The translations under genes and the position numbers were made by a program. 22,264 nt of DNA from Holdemanella porci (GTDB lineage Bacteria > Bacillota_I > Bacilli_A > Erysipelotrichales > Erysipelotrichaceae), in contig NZ_JAHQVB010000031.1 in NCBI RefSeq assembly GCF_019052655.1, positions 1 through 22,264 of the forward strand, written 5' to 3'. This document shows, piece after piece, positions 6,501-12,444 of this stretch. The notes under the pieces were generated by a model that saw nothing but the letters and a program-made list of their open reading frames with translations, was not told the DNA's origin and searched no databases. The first letter of the stretch is position 1. The number at the start of each line of letters is the position of its first letter.

Positions 6501-6927
6501 TCTGCAATGACTTTTTCTGTTCATTGGCTTGTCCTAATTTCTTTTGATTTTCTTCTAGATTGGCCACTTGTTTTTCTAACTCGCTTACAATAGCTTTCTG
6601 TGCTTCTAAAGAAGATGCATCATAATTGCTCTTTAATGTATTGACATTTGCCTTTGTAGGTACATAAGTGCCTTCATTGTATGTATCATAAACTTTTTGA
6701 GCTTTTTCTTCTGCTTCTTTTGCTTCATCAGCTTTCTTCTGAGCCTCATTGATTTTTTCTTGTAATAATTCTTTTTCTGTCTTTTCTATAGTCGTAGTTT
6801 CTTTTTCTGATGTTGCAGGTTCTATTACGCTATTGTTATTTTCTTCTGCAAATACACTTAACTGTCCTGCCTGTGTCAACACTAAACTAGTAGCAGCAAG
6901 ACTTGATAATAATTTTTCCTTTTTCAT
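3589..6927 (-). CDS. Large coiled-coil CAP-domain surface protein, SEC10/PgrA surface-exclusion-like
   Basis: Start chosen at ATG 6925-6927 (1112 aa) because AAGGA lies 7 nt upstream; an ATG 33 nt earlier has no RBS. Residues 1-28 are a signal peptide (MKKEKLLSSLAATSLVLTQA, cleavage near VFA). About 50-420 and 640-1070 are long Ala/Glu/Lys/Gln coiled coils. About 459-605 is a CAP (SCP/PR-1) domain with the expected tetrad: H511 (GHSH), E519 (GENI), E535 and H581 (GHYKNLI). The end has a hydrophobic anchor and basic tail, but the sortase motif is non-canonical (TVNTG at 1078-1082 instead of LPxTG). The plan matches SEC10/PgrA surface-exclusion proteins of conjugative plasmids, which hinder entry of related elements; adhesin function is an alternative. 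It lies in the tRNA-bounded island, behind the 46-residue gene and the repressor-controlled promoter. Confidence 0.8.
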   Translation of the reverse strand: MKKEKLLSSLAATSLVLTQAGQLSVFAEENNNSVIEPATSEKETTTIEKTEKELLQEKINEAQKKADEAKEAEEKAQKVYDTYNEGTYVPTKANVNTLKSNYDASSLEAQKAIVSELEKQVANLEENQKKLGQANEQKKSLQTQLDETTNALADANSKLQEAQKKYDALLNGTSEEEISKDVEEKGKALAEAQKSLEEAQTTVSILTQQKAEAEAKVTEATQNVENAQKAYAEAQTSVNEAQKALDTAVANYNEKKAIYDGASDPTIKAQYEADIKNAENELVTAQTNLQVALENQTAKANAVTSAEKSLSDVNQEILNLDAQITEKQKALDVLNQTINDAETALNEAKAQLETAKANQASKEKELETAKAKLEKAKQDVMTHQRKVSEAQEAVIAQEKVVTQLRADKEQAQAKIEQGSKGFFEAYGYTDALKILEEQSTANGGSTNIGAENDATSLENFKRALSMVRYGNALRTSDTNFTGREDLKVNPTLFAIAQVQINATANGKKPGHSHLYNVGENIMGSPISEDDKGLYEGWYDSEKQVYDYITAKGWTITEVRNDETKYNEVMNAVGHGNIQIGHYKNLIGLNSDVTGTAYIYSKTPAPDGYRCNAGQVFDYVARSNYITEVNTMTIDEFEAQFNEYYNKLMNADGILKDGELKLEALKAELENQRQVLGTKTAAQTNAQTNVATVQTQVTQATNATARAEADVATKQAAFDKLRDDNTALNMAKEIVGLKTQKAQLETVDRAEAQKALENAQQEKKSADQNVESKKGIVNDAQATLKKRKDILDEANKGIETAKANLDVAEKDVDAKSKILGEAKNNERTKKALYEASQATLETAKEDAQQKVDELETAKAEEAEKASAVQTAKTDFETATLKQKSLNDLKAEIVNTQEQIGAYQKAIEDFNGAITKLDETIGQLENEQASIEDVKGQVEKAYEAYKKLSADPTGFMDVVDSDNDVVLGLYSKMGSMRTAYEEYATALNVFLGVEAQWNANKEQLESASRDYETAKAELDKANKALTSYLDKIKKEEEAKKAEEEAKKKAEEEAKKAEEEAKKAEEEAKKAQSEAQKKTDTVNTGAGTALGFYALSGVLGLAGVAFTGKHARKED
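3728..3831 (-). repeat. 21-bp tandem repeats encoding KAEEEAK units
   Basis: About five in-frame 21-bp units (one lengthened by a codon) encode the KAEEEAK-type helical stalk just before the cell-wall anchor. Unit-to-unit changes are mostly third-base, so the number of units may vary between strains. Confidence 0.8.
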
Positions 6928-6973
6928 TAAACTATCCTTACCTTTCATCTGAGATATCAAAAATACAGATTCA

Positions 6974-7114
6974 TTAACAATTAGAAGTGTTCTTTTCAGC
7001 TTTAAGTTTATTCATGAAATCCAATGTTTCATTCAACTCTTTCTCATCAAGATTTTTTAAAGATTCTTTAATACTTTTCAAAATCTCTAGCTCTTCCAAA
7101 GTTATATTTTCCAT
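6974..7114 (-). CDS. 46-residue charged helical protein
   Basis: ATG 7112-7114 with GGGGAG 6 nt upstream, ending TAA at 6974-6976. The protein starts MENITLEELEILKSIKESLK, continues with heptad-like Leu/Ile spacing (NLDEKELNETLDFMNKLKAEK), and ends NTSNC. It is probably one or two amphipathic helices, and the lone terminal Cys is notable. The start lies 30 nt downstream of a strong TTGACC-17-TATAAT promoter, and the stop is 46 nt before the start of the large surface-protein gene, so the two are probably co-transcribed. No family is recognised. Possible roles are a regulator partner, an antirepressor, or a coupling or leader gene. Confidence 0.7.
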   Translation of the reverse strand: MENITLEELEILKSIKESLKNLDEKELNETLDFMNKLKAEKNTSNC

Positions 7115-7127
7115 AATATACTCCCCA

Positions 7128-7196
7128 AGTATCTACAAGAAACATTATAGTATCTTTCATAGACTTGGTCAAACGATTACATTGATTAAAGATACT
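7128..7196. promoter_or_regulatory. Repeated operator-like sites (AGTATCT / AGATACT)
   Basis: AGTATCT occurs at 7128-7134 and 7149-7155, and its inverse AGATACT at 7190-7196. The latter two extend to a 9-bp inverted pair (AGTATCTTT 7149-7157, AAAGATACT 7188-7196). One site overlaps the minus-strand -10 and the other lies in the plus-strand spacer, as expected for sites bound by the adjacent XRE repressor. Confidence 0.6.
7144..7172 (-). promoter_or_regulatory. Promoter for the 46-aa gene and surface-protein gene
   Basis: On the minus strand TTGACC (7172-7167), a 17-nt spacer and TATAAT (7149-7144) form a near-consensus sigma-A promoter. Confidence 0.8.
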
Positions 7197-7211
7197 TTTC
7201 ATAATTATAAT
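7182..7211 (+). promoter_or_regulatory. Promoter for the XRE regulator
   Basis: TTGATT (7182-7187), an 18-nt spacer and TATAAT (7206-7211), 24 nt before the regulator's ATG. Confidence 0.7.
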
Positions 7212-7215
7212 TATG
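7200..7215. promoter_or_regulatory. 16-bp palindrome over the regulator's -10
   Basis: CATAATTATAATTATG is a perfect palindrome spanning the plus-strand -10 box. It may be an autoregulatory site, though its all-AT core means chance is possible. Confidence 0.4.
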
Positions 7216-7235
7216 AAATAGAAAGGTTTATTACA

Positions 7236-7619
7236 ATGAGTGATGAAATAGGAACACGTGTTAAGAAAGTTAGATTACGTAAAGGAATCAGTCAAGAACA
7301 ATTTGGAGAAATAATAGGTATTAAAAAAGCAGCTGTATCTAAAATTGAAAATGGTGAAAACAGTCTATCAAAAGGAAATCTATTAGCCATTTGTCGCCAA
7401 TTCAATGTAAATAAAGAATGGTTAATCAATGGAAACGGTGAGATGTTTACCCCTAAATCAAAAGAAGATGAAATTCGAAATTTCTATGAAAACGCTATTT
7501 CTTCTAATTCTGATATTGCGAAAATTCAAAGAAAATTCATATCTACTTTAGTCTCACTAGACGAAGAAGAATGGATTGTATTAGATCGATTCATGAAACA
7601 TTATATTTATCAAAAATAA
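7236..7619 (+). CDS. XRE-family (HTH_3) repressor-like regulator
   Basis: ATG 7236-7238 (127 aa) with AAAGG 9 nt upstream; the frame is open further 5' but that part overlaps the promoter and is not coding. Residues 1-65 are a Cro/C1-type helix-turn-helix (IGTRVKKVRLRKGISQEQFG, then the recognition helix KKAAVSKIENGENSLSKGNL), followed by the phage-repressor-like VNKEWLINGNGEMF segment. The C-terminal ~50 residues are helical and could mediate dimerisation; no LexA-type Ser/Lys autocleavage domain is present. It is divergent from the 46-aa and surface-protein genes and shares their operator region. The natural inference is that it represses both promoters and sets the expression state of the island. 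Confidence 0.88.
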   Translation: MSDEIGTRVKKVRLRKGISQEQFGEIIGIKKAAVSKIENGENSLSKGNLLAICRQFNVNKEWLINGNGEMFTPKSKEDEIRNFYENAISSNSDIAKIQRKFISTLVSLDEEEWIVLDRFMKHYIYQK

Positions 7620-7657
7620 CAAACTTTACTATCCAATTTGATAGAATAAAAATAAAT

Positions 7658-7700
7658 AAAGCGATACAAAGCACAGACATATGCTACCGTATCGCTTTTT
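7658..7700. terminator. Terminator after the XRE gene, possibly bidirectional
   Basis: AAAGCGATAC (7658-7667) pairs with GTATCGCTTT (7689-7698), followed by T through 7700. The minus-strand side also has an AT-rich T-containing tract. Confidence 0.75.
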
Positions 7701-7704
7701 CTAA

Positions 7705-7932
7705 TCATTCATTGTTTTTAAATTTGTTATATTCCTCAACTACCTCATTTACATCCTTCATATCATCAAATAACATTTCTAATATGACTTGTTTAGTAGG
7801 CTCAACCACAGAAGAAACACTATCTTTAATGAAATTAATTATAGTATTTAATGCCTTTCTATTCGATGCTTTAGCTGAAATCAGTTCAAAAGGACTATAA
7901 TCTTTATTTGTTATTCTATTTCCTGCCGAATC
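7705..7932 (-). pseudogene. 3' fragment of an unknown gene, no start codon
   Basis: The minus strand is open from just after TAA at 7933-7935 to TGA at 7705-7707 and reads 75 residues (SAGNRITNKDYSPFELISAK, continuing ASNRKALNTIINFIK, and ending VEEYNKFKNNE). It has normal protein-like composition but no ATG until residue 50 and no RBS-backed alternative start. It is therefore most likely the truncated 3' end of a gene whose 5' part was deleted or moved away. It ends against the XRE terminator. Family not recognised. Confidence 0.45.
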
Positions 7933-8168
7933 TTAGCAATCCCAAATGGCTCTTATTGTGATGAAATGTTTGGCGAAATAATAAAATAATTGCCGTAAGC
8001 CTTTATTTTAAAGGGTTATGCACTCGCCATCGCTTGGCGAATAAATAGCTGTATAATGGCGAATTAACAGAAATATCGTAACAAATTTAAATAAATGATG
8101 TTTTAGTTATTTTTTGTCAAAAAAATGTAAATGTCGTCACAAATGTCGTCAAAAATACCATTAAGCAT
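7933..8168. other. Non-coding right flank of the island with short repeats
   Basis: No gene is supported here. TGGCGAA occurs at 7971-7977, 8035-8041 and 8057-8063, with an inverted TCGCCA at 8024-8029. AAATGTCGTCA occurs at 8129-8139 and 8141-8151 (12-bp period). Clusters of short repeats beside an att core are typical of integrase arm-binding and excisionase sites. A recombinase gene would normally lie close to such sites, but none is here. Confidence 0.5.
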
Positions 8169-8194
8169 AAAAAAAGCCCTTATATAAGGGCTTT
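8169..8194 (-). terminator. tRNA-Arg terminator
   Basis: The palindrome at 8173-8194 has an AAAGCCCTTA arm pairing with TAAGGGCTTT, and an A-run at 8169-8175 that reads as T on the minus strand. It lies 11 nt beyond the tRNA CCA. Confidence 0.8.
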
Positions 8195-8222
8195 ATTCAC
8201 AAGATGGCGTCGACGGAGGGAT
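8169..8222. repeat. Right attachment-like repeat (attR candidate)
   Basis: Identical over 54 bp to 2800-2853. It contains the tRNA-Arg terminator and the 3' 18 nt of the intact tRNA-Arg gene. The two copies are 5369 bp apart. Confidence 0.85.
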
Positions 8223-8281
8223 TCGAACCCCCGACCGTGCGCTTAGAAGGCGCATGCTCTATCCGGCTGAGCTACGTCGAC
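8205..8281 (-). tRNA. tRNA-Arg (anticodon TCT)
   Basis: A 77-nt cloverleaf with encoded CCA. The acceptor arms are GTCGACG and CGTCGAC with discriminator G. The D arm is GCTCAGCCGGATAGAGC, the anticodon arm TGCGC-CTTCTAA-GCGCA, and the T arm contains GGTTCGAATCC. It decodes AGA. Its 3' end serves as the integration target for the island at 2800-8222 and is reconstituted intact. Confidence 0.97.
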
Positions 8282-8290
8282 AACGCATAC

Positions 8291-8319
8291 ATTTTATAAC
8301 ATAATCAAAATATATGCAA
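8291..8319 (-). promoter_or_regulatory. tRNA-Arg promoter
   Basis: TTGCAT (8319-8314), a 17-nt spacer and TAAAAT (8296-8291), 9 nt before the tRNA. Confidence 0.65.
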
Positions 8320-8335
8320 GCCAAAATTTAAATAT

Positions 8336-10159
8336 TTAGTCTAACTCAAAAGCACCCGTGTACAATTGATAGTATTTACCCTTTTGTTTCAACAAGTCCT
8401 CATGATTACCACGCTCAATAATATGACCTTGTTCTAACACCATGATCGCATCACTATTTTGGATAGTTGAAAGTCTATGTGCAATCACAAATACCGTTCT
8501 TCCTTCCATCAACTTATCCATACCTTCCTGAACGATTCTTTCTGTATGTGTATCAATGGAACTTGTTGCTTCATCCAAAATCAAAACAGGAGGATTGGCA
8601 ACAGCTGCACGTGCAATGGATAAAAGTTGTCTTTGTCCTTGCGATAAAGATTCTCCACCTGCATGAATCATTGTGTCATAACCATGTTCTAAGTGTTTAA
8701 TAAATTCATGTGCATTCGAAAGTTTACTAGCCGCAATACACTCTTCATCACTCGCATCTAAACGACCATAACGAATGTTATCCATGATTGTACCAGTAAA
8801 CAAGTTTGTATCCTGTAATACAATACCTAATGATTTTCTAAGATCTGCTTTCTTGATTAGTTTTACATCAATACCATCATACGTAATGGAACCCGATTGA
8901 ATATCATAAAAACGATTGATTAGATTCGTGATTGTTGTTTTACCAGCACCTGTAGCTCCTACAAAGGCAATCTTTTGTCCTGGTTTCGCAAATAGAGAAA
9001 CATCAAATAAAATCTGTTTATCTGGATTATAAGAGAAGTTCACATTTTCAAAACGAACATCTCCACGAAGTGGAACCAATTCATCTTGCCCATCTTTTCT
9101 TGGATGATGCCAAGCCCAGTGATCATGATCAATTTGTTCTAAAGTCACGATACCATCATCCACTTCACTTTCCATATCTATGATTTCATAAATACGCTTA
9201 GCTCCTGCATCTGCCATTATTACTGCATTTAGCTGCATACTAATTTGTCCAATTGGATTTGTGAAACTACGATTTAATTGTAAGAAAGCGGCAATGCCAC
9301 CTAATGTTAATCCTGCAATATGATTTAGGGCAAAGATAGAACCAACTACCGCAACAAGTACATAAGAAATGTACCCAATATTCATTACGACTGGCATTAA
9401 AACATTCGCAAACGTATTCGCATTGGCACTTGCTTCAAACAACGCATCATTTACTTGATCAAAATCTTTGATACTTTGTTCTTCATGCGTAAAAACTTTA
9501 ATGACTTTACTTCCTTCCATCATTTCTTCAATAAAACCATTTTCTACACCCAATTGTTTTTGTTGGGCAATAAAGTATTTACCTGATTTTGCCGAAATCT
9601 TTTTTGAAGTATACACCATCAATAAACCACATGCGATTGTTAAAACAGCCAATGGAACATTTAAGATGAACATGGAAATCGTAACTGAGATAATCGTCAT
9701 TAAAGATACAATAACCTGAGGAATACTTTGAGAAATTAGCTGTCTTAAAGTATCCGTATCATTTGTATAAACAGACATGATATCCCCATGTGCATGTGTA
9801 TCAAAGAAGCACAATGGCAATGTCTGCATATGTTCAAACAATTCATCACGAATATGTTTTAAAGTACCCAATGAAATTGTTACCATTATACGATTAAATC
9901 CATACGTAGCTAAAATACCAACACCATAAATCATTACCAATTCCATTAATGCATTGAATAAAGGCGTATAATTCGGAACTGTTTGTGATAATAACGGAAC
10001 AATATAATCATCAATCAAGCTCTTTAAAAACATGCTTCCATATACATTGGCGATACTAGATACAATGATCAATACAAGCACAATAAAACTTTCAATCTTA
10101 TAAGAAGTGATTGTTTCTTTAATAACTCGCTTTAGACTATTTGTATCTCTATTGTTCAT
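8336..10159 (-). CDS. ABC exporter half-transporter, catalytically canonical subunit
   Basis: Start chosen at ATG 10157-10159 (607 aa) with GGAGG 8 nt upstream; it overlaps the previous gene by 11 nt. Residues ~1-330 form a six-helix ABC_membrane (type IV exporter) domain. The nucleotide-binding domain has Walker A GATGAGKTT near 400, Q-loop LQDTNLFTG, signature LSQGQRQ near 503 (Gly-to-Gln change from LSGGQ), Walker B VLILDEAT near 525 with the catalytic Glu, and H-loop AHRLST. Together with the next gene it should form a heterodimeric efflux pump of the LmrCD/BmrCD/SatAB type in the membrane. The substrate is unknown but is probably a drug or amphiphile, given the MarR regulator in front. 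Confidence 0.93.
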   Translation of the reverse strand: MNNRDTNSLKRVIKETITSYKIESFIVLVLIIVSSIANVYGSMFLKSLIDDYIVPLLSQTVPNYTPLFNALMELVMIYGVGILATYGFNRIMVTISLGTLKHIRDELFEHMQTLPLCFFDTHAHGDIMSVYTNDTDTLRQLISQSIPQVIVSLMTIISVTISMFILNVPLAVLTIACGLLMVYTSKKISAKSGKYFIAQQKQLGVENGFIEEMMEGSKVIKVFTHEEQSIKDFDQVNDALFEASANANTFANVLMPVVMNIGYISYVLVAVVGSIFALNHIAGLTLGGIAAFLQLNRSFTNPIGQISMQLNAVIMADAGAKRIYEIIDMESEVDDGIVTLEQIDHDHWAWHHPRKDGQDELVPLRGDVRFENVNFSYNPDKQILFDVSLFAKPGQKIAFVGATGAGKTTITNLINRFYDIQSGSITYDGIDVKLIKKADLRKSLGIVLQDTNLFTGTIMDNIRYGRLDASDEECIAASKLSNAHEFIKHLEHGYDTMIHAGGESLSQGQRQLLSIARAAVANPPVLILDEATSSIDTHTERIVQEGMDKLMEGRTVFVIAHRLSTIQNSDAIMVLEQGHIIERGNHEDLLKQKGKYYQLYTGAFELD

Positions 10160-11879
10160 CAAAGTCACCTCCATTATTTTGTGCTTCAAACGTTTCTTTA
10201 TACATCGCATTTGATTTTAATAATTCTTCATGCGTACCTAAACCAGAAATTTTTCCATCGTCAATCACAAGAATCTGATCTGCATCTTGAATACTTGAAA
10301 CACGCTGTGAAATAATGATTCGAGTTGTATGTGGAATCTTCTCTAAGAATGCTTGTCGAATCAAAGCATCGGTTTTTGTATCCACGGCACTTGTAGAATC
10401 ATCTAAAATCAAAATTTTAGGACTCTTTAGTATGGCTCTTGCGATACACAAACGCTGTCTTTGTCCACCCGAAACATTCGTACCATCTTGCTCAATATAC
10501 GTATCATATTTATTTGGCATCAACTGAATAAATTCATCCGCCTGTGCTAATTTACAAGCTTCCATGATCTCTTCATCTGTCGCATTTGGATTACCCCAAC
10601 GCATATTCTCTTTGATTTTTCCCGAAAATAAAACATTCTTTTGTAGAACCATGGCCACATTATCGCGCAATACTTTTAAATCATAATCACGAACATCCAT
10701 TCCCGCTACTTTAACACTACCTTGTGTTACATCATATAGTCTTGGAATCAATTGTACTAAACTCGATTTACTAGATCCCGTTGTTCCAAGAATTCCTAGT
10801 GTTGATCCTGAAGGAATGTGCAAATCAATATGACTTAAAATGTCTTCATCATTTCCATAATGAAATGAAACATCTTCAAAATCAATGGTTCCATTGGCCA
10901 CAGTTTGAACTCCGTTTTCTGGACTTGTTAAATCGGATTCTTGATTTAATACTTCGGCAATACGTTTTCCACTCGCAATCGACATTGTCACCATGACAAA
11001 AACCATACTCATCATCATCAATGACATCAAAATACTTGCAGTATATGTAAATAAAGACATCAATTCTCCGGTTGTCATGTTTTGAGCCACAATTTGATGA
11101 GCCCCTAACCACGAAATCAAAATAATTGTGCCATACATACAAAGCTGCATAACAGGCGAATTAAACACTAAGATTTTTTCCGCTTTCCCTTGAATACTAA
11201 AAATAGTCTCACTTTCATTACGGAACTTTTCAATTTCATGATCCTTACGAACAAAAGATTTCACGACACGAATGCCTAGAATATTTTCTTGAATACTCGC
11301 ATTTAAAAAATCATAGCGAGAAAATAATCGACTAAAGATGGGACTTACAATAAAAATAATTCCAAACAAAACGACTCCCAAAAATAAAACCGTAACCACA
11401 AAAATCATTGCCATTCGTATATTAATGATAAAAGCCATGATCAAAGATGCGATTAACATCAATGGTGCACGAACACAAACACGAATAATCATCTGATATG
11501 CATTTTGTATATTTGTCACATCCGTCATCATACGTGTGATTAATCCACTTGTTGAATAAGCGTCAATATTTGAAAAAGAAAAGTTTTGAATATTACGATA
11601 CTCTGCCTTTCTTAAATTCTTCGCAAAACCACTCGATGCGATTGCCGCATGCTTTCCACTTTTAGCACCAGCCCATAAAGATACAAAGGCGGCCACCAAC
11701 ATTAAAGTACCATAAAACCAAATTGAACCCATATTTCCTTTTTCAATACCATTATCCACTAATAATGCCATCAAAAATGGAATAAACACTTCAAGTATGG
11801 CTTCGATTGAAACATAAATCGGACTCAATAACGTATCCTTTTTATATTCTTTAACTTCATTCAATAAAGTCTTGACCAT
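10149..11879 (-). CDS. ABC exporter half-transporter, degenerate-site subunit
   Basis: 576 aa, ATG 11877-11879 with GGAGG 6 nt upstream. It has an N-terminal ABC_membrane domain of six helices (~1-310) and a C-terminal ATPase. Walker A is GTTGSSKSS (Ser for the usual Gly before Lys), signature VSGGQRQR is intact, Walker B is ILILDDST with Asp in place of the catalytic Glu, and the switch His is replaced by Gln (ISQRVSS). These changes are exactly complementary to those of the partner. One composite site (the partner's Walker A/B with this signature) is active; the other is degenerate, as in known heterodimeric exporters. It is the second gene of the MarR-ABC-ABC operon, 29 nt after the regulator. 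Confidence 0.93.
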   Translation of the reverse strand: MVKTLLNEVKEYKKDTLLSPIYVSIEAILEVFIPFLMALLVDNGIEKGNMGSIWFYGTLMLVAAFVSLWAGAKSGKHAAIASSGFAKNLRKAEYRNIQNFSFSNIDAYSTSGLITRMMTDVTNIQNAYQMIIRVCVRAPLMLIASLIMAFIINIRMAMIFVVTVLFLGVVLFGIIFIVSPIFSRLFSRYDFLNASIQENILGIRVVKSFVRKDHEIEKFRNESETIFSIQGKAEKILVFNSPVMQLCMYGTIILISWLGAHQIVAQNMTTGELMSLFTYTASILMSLMMMSMVFVMVTMSIASGKRIAEVLNQESDLTSPENGVQTVANGTIDFEDVSFHYGNDEDILSHIDLHIPSGSTLGILGTTGSSKSSLVQLIPRLYDVTQGSVKVAGMDVRDYDLKVLRDNVAMVLQKNVLFSGKIKENMRWGNPNATDEEIMEACKLAQADEFIQLMPNKYDTYIEQDGTNVSGGQRQRLCIARAILKSPKILILDDSTSAVDTKTDALIRQAFLEKIPHTTRIIISQRVSSIQDADQILVIDDGKISGLGTHEELLKSNAMYKETFEAQNNGGDFDEQ

Positions 11880-11890
11880 AATAAACCTCC

Positions 11891-11924
11891 ATTATTCTAA
11901 ATCTTCAATTATTCTAAATTTTCA
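11891..11924. repeat. 17-bp tandem duplication at the MarR stop codon
   Basis: ATTATTCTAAATCTTCA (11891-11907) is followed directly by ATTATTCTAAATTTTCA (11908-11924), with one mismatch. The duplication copies the last codons and stop of the MarR gene just beyond its own end, probably by slippage. Confidence 0.8.
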
Positions 11925-12334
11925 GCTAGCTCTTTTAAGATTTCTAACAATTGCACCTTCTTCTCGTCACCTAAAACATTTCCAAATCTAGATTCCATTG
12001 TACGAATCTGCTTCACGATATCTTCATGAAGATCCTGCTCTTTTTGAGTCAACACAATAGCACGAACTCTTTTATCCTTTTGATTCAATTTTCTTTCAAT
12101 AAACCCCTTCTGTTCCAAGCGATTTAAAATCCCTGTAACTGTGGGATTCGAAATATGAAAATGTTCCTCAATATCTCTTTGAATAACTGGATCCTTATCC
12201 GTAAAATGTAGATATCCTAAGACGTCTTGTTGAGATTTAGTTAAATCATATTTTTTTAAACCTTCATTCATATGTTTGTCCATTTTTTTCTTGATTAAAC
12301 TAAAATAAAAACCAATCTCATTATTGTCACACAT
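11909..12334 (-). CDS. MarR-family transcriptional regulator
   Basis: Start chosen at ATG 12332-12334 (141 aa), with GAGG/GAGGAAA upstream; the frame is open much further 5' but that part crosses the promoter and has no protein-like sequence. It has the winged helix of the MarR family: YDLTKSQQDVLGYLHFTDKD, then QRDIEEHFHISNPTVTGILN as the helix-turn-helix, and RLEQKGFIERKLNQKDKRVR as the wing. Terminal helices serve for dimerisation. It heads the operon with the two ABC half-transporters and has two operator-like palindromes directly upstream. It is therefore expected to repress its own operon until a ligand, perhaps a pump substrate, releases it. Confidence 0.92.
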   Translation of the reverse strand: MCDNNEIGFYFSLIKKKMDKHMNEGLKKYDLTKSQQDVLGYLHFTDKDPVIQRDIEEHFHISNPTVTGILNRLEQKGFIERKLNQKDKRVRAIVLTQKEQDLHEDIVKQIRTMESRFGNVLGDEKKVQLLEILKELAENLE

Positions 12335-12352
12335 TTTCCTCACCTCATTTCC

Positions 12353-12384
12353 ATAGCATGCTATATATTTACATAGTACGCTAT
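12353..12384. promoter_or_regulatory. Two MarR operator-like palindromes, 20 bp apart
   Basis: ATAGCATGCTAT (12353-12364) is a perfect palindrome and ATAGTACGCTAT (12373-12384) an imperfect one. Their start-to-start spacing is 20 bp, about two helical turns, so two dimers would bind the same face. Both are preceded by AC/CC and followed by ATAT, so the repeated unit is about 16 bp. They lie between the minus-strand -10 and the MarR start. Confidence 0.7.
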
Positions 12385-12386
12385 AT

Positions 12387-12414
12387 ATATTACTATAATA
12401 ATTCCATTTGTCAA
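12387..12414 (-). promoter_or_regulatory. Promoter of the MarR-ABC operon
   Basis: TTGACA (12414-12409), a 16-nt spacer and TAATAT (12392-12387). A plus-strand TATAAT at 12394-12399 could serve the divergent methyltransferase gene, placing both promoters within reach of the same operators. Confidence 0.65.
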
Positions 12415-12444
12415 TTCTTGTTTTTTTAGATATCATAAATATGT

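Noticed and set aside
4521..6952. Several plus-strand ORFs opposite the surface-protein gene
   Set aside because: They mirror the low-complexity coiled-coil coding sequence, being Leu/Phe-rich antisense shadows with no RBS.
6987..7235. Long N-terminal extension of the XRE regulator
   Set aside because: It covers the opposite-strand 46-aa gene and both promoters, and has no RBS or protein-like composition.
7571..7900. 109-residue plus-strand ORF after the XRE gene
   Set aside because: It begins inside the XRE gene in another frame, crosses the terminator, and is antisense to the better-looking minus-strand fragment at 7705-7932.
8024..8041. CGCCA...TGGCG hairpin near attR as a terminator
   Set aside because: Short stem with no T tract on either strand; it fits better as part of the repeat cluster.
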